Assembly (NCBI GenBank): GCA_934613185.1 | Contig: CAKTSO010000114.1 | Coordinates: 1 to 6,181 of the forward strand | DNA: 6,181 bases | Source: an uncultured Clostridia bacterium | Lineage (GTDB): Bacteria; Bacillota; Clostridia; Christensenellales; Maliibacteriaceae | Direction of reading: 5' to 3' | Part shown: one piece after another, positions 5,738-6,181 of the stretch | How positions within the stretch are numbered: the first letter of the stretch is position 1 | Layout of the letters: each line of letters begins with the position of its first letter | Translations under genes and position numbers: made by a program | The notes under the pieces: model-generated | Database searches by the model: none | Seen by the model: only the letters and a program-made list of their open reading frames with translations | What the model was told of the DNA's origin: nothing

Positions 5738-6181
5738 TCAGAAATAGCTAACCTTGACGCGTTTGCCCATTTTTTCAAGGCAGGCGGAAAGGTCGGTGAC
5801 AAGGTTCATTTTGATGCTGAAATTGATCGGCAGATTCGGGTTCTGGTGCGCCGGATTGATCGCGCGGCCGACGAAGAAATTGACGTCCGTCGCCTCTTCG
5901 AACAGAAGCCGGGCAATCTGAGATGCGCCGTCGTGCTTGTAGCTCCACTTAACGTAGGACTCGTTGTCGGCAAGGTAATCCTTTGCATATTCCAGGACTT
6001 TGTTGATCGTGATCACGCCCTCGGTCACAAGGTCGATCCCCTCGACGTGCGCAATGGGCGGAATGTCCGGGTCGCTGCTTTTCAATTCCACGCGCAGCGG
6101 CTTTCTTAGATATTTTGCCGCAATCGACGAAGTCGTACCGCCGCAGACGATGTGTTTCCCCTCTTTGGAGAAAAACAGGCT
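5738..6181 (-). CDS. Probable SpoIIE-family protein phosphatase, C-terminal part (cut by window edge)
   Basis: The open frame enters from the right edge and ends at 5738, giving 147 residues with no credible internal start; the GTG at 6091 has no ribosome site. The text IVCGGTTSSIAAKYL, then DPDIPPIAHVEGIDLVTEGV, resembles my recollection of the C-terminal extension of SpoIIE-like Ser/Thr phosphatases encoded next to [FeFe] hydrogenases in Clostridia. The PP2C catalytic part, with its metal-binding Asp residues, would lie outside the window, so function is not proven here. The rest is helical (TINKVLEYAKDYLADN) followed by FFVGRAINPAHQNPNLP and a short tail with one Cys. The frame ends 42 bases before the hydrogenase start with no terminator between, so the two likely share an mRNA. 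Alternatively it is a separate small-molecule-binding domain protein; the family name rests on motif memory and context. Confidence 0.6.
   Translation of the reverse strand, partial: SLFFSKEGKHIVCGGTTSSIAAKYLRKPLRVELKSSDPDIPPIAHVEGIDLVTEGVITINKVLEYAKDYLADNESYVKWSYKHDGASQIARLLFEEATDVNFFVGRAINPAHQNPNLPINFSIKMNLVTDLSACLEKMGKRVKVSYF

Noticed and set aside
5300..6109. Plus-strand open frame of 269 codons
   Set aside because: It is antisense to the hydrogenase N-terminus and the phosphatase tail, crossing both, with no ribosome site or known motif.

Overview
The window looks like chromosomal DNA from an anaerobic, fermentative bacterium of the class Clostridia (Firmicutes). It is moderately GC-rich, carries a monomeric [FeFe] hydrogenase of the group B type next to a probable SpoIIE-family phosphatase, has GGAGG-type ribosome binding sites and A/T-flanked hairpin terminators, and encodes a tRNA without its CCA end. 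The genus cannot be told from the sequence. I see no transposase, integrase, phage gene or CRISPR array.

Left part (1-1130): the N-terminal third of glycerol kinase (glpK, minus strand, running off the left edge) is transcribed away from a small gene (plus strand) for a 157-residue proline/alanine-rich, probably disordered protein of unknown function. The 112 bases between them hold the glpK promoter, whose -35 box overlaps a short inverted repeat and a cre-like sequence. A bidirectional terminator closes the small gene on one side and the following tRNA gene on the other.

Middle part (1133-2860): a minus-strand tRNA-Leu(CAA) with a near-consensus promoter is followed by a 411-base gene-free gap. 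The gap holds a 15-base tandem duplication, a candidate promoter leading into a foldable segment that ends in a T run (possible small RNA or leader attenuator), and a second promoter. After it comes a plus-strand regulator of 391 residues with an N-terminal excisionase/MerR-like helix-turn-helix, a helical TPR-like middle and a C-terminal LuxR-like helix-turn-helix. A 12-bp bidirectional terminator separates it from the convergent gene.

Right part (2871-6181), all minus strand: a PlsC-type acyltransferase with an added zinc ribbon and C-terminal beta-rich domain; upstream of it, a group B [FeFe] hydrogenase with its own terminator; and upstream of that, the C-terminal 147 residues of a probable SpoIIE-family phosphatase running off the right edge. 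Phosphatase and hydrogenase are close enough to be co-transcribed, which suggests hydrogen metabolism coupled to a phosphorylation-based signal. The acyltransferase is a separate unit for membrane lipid synthesis. Glycerol kinase (glycerol-3-phosphate supply) and the acyltransferase (phospholipid assembly) touch the same pathway but are not linked in an operon.
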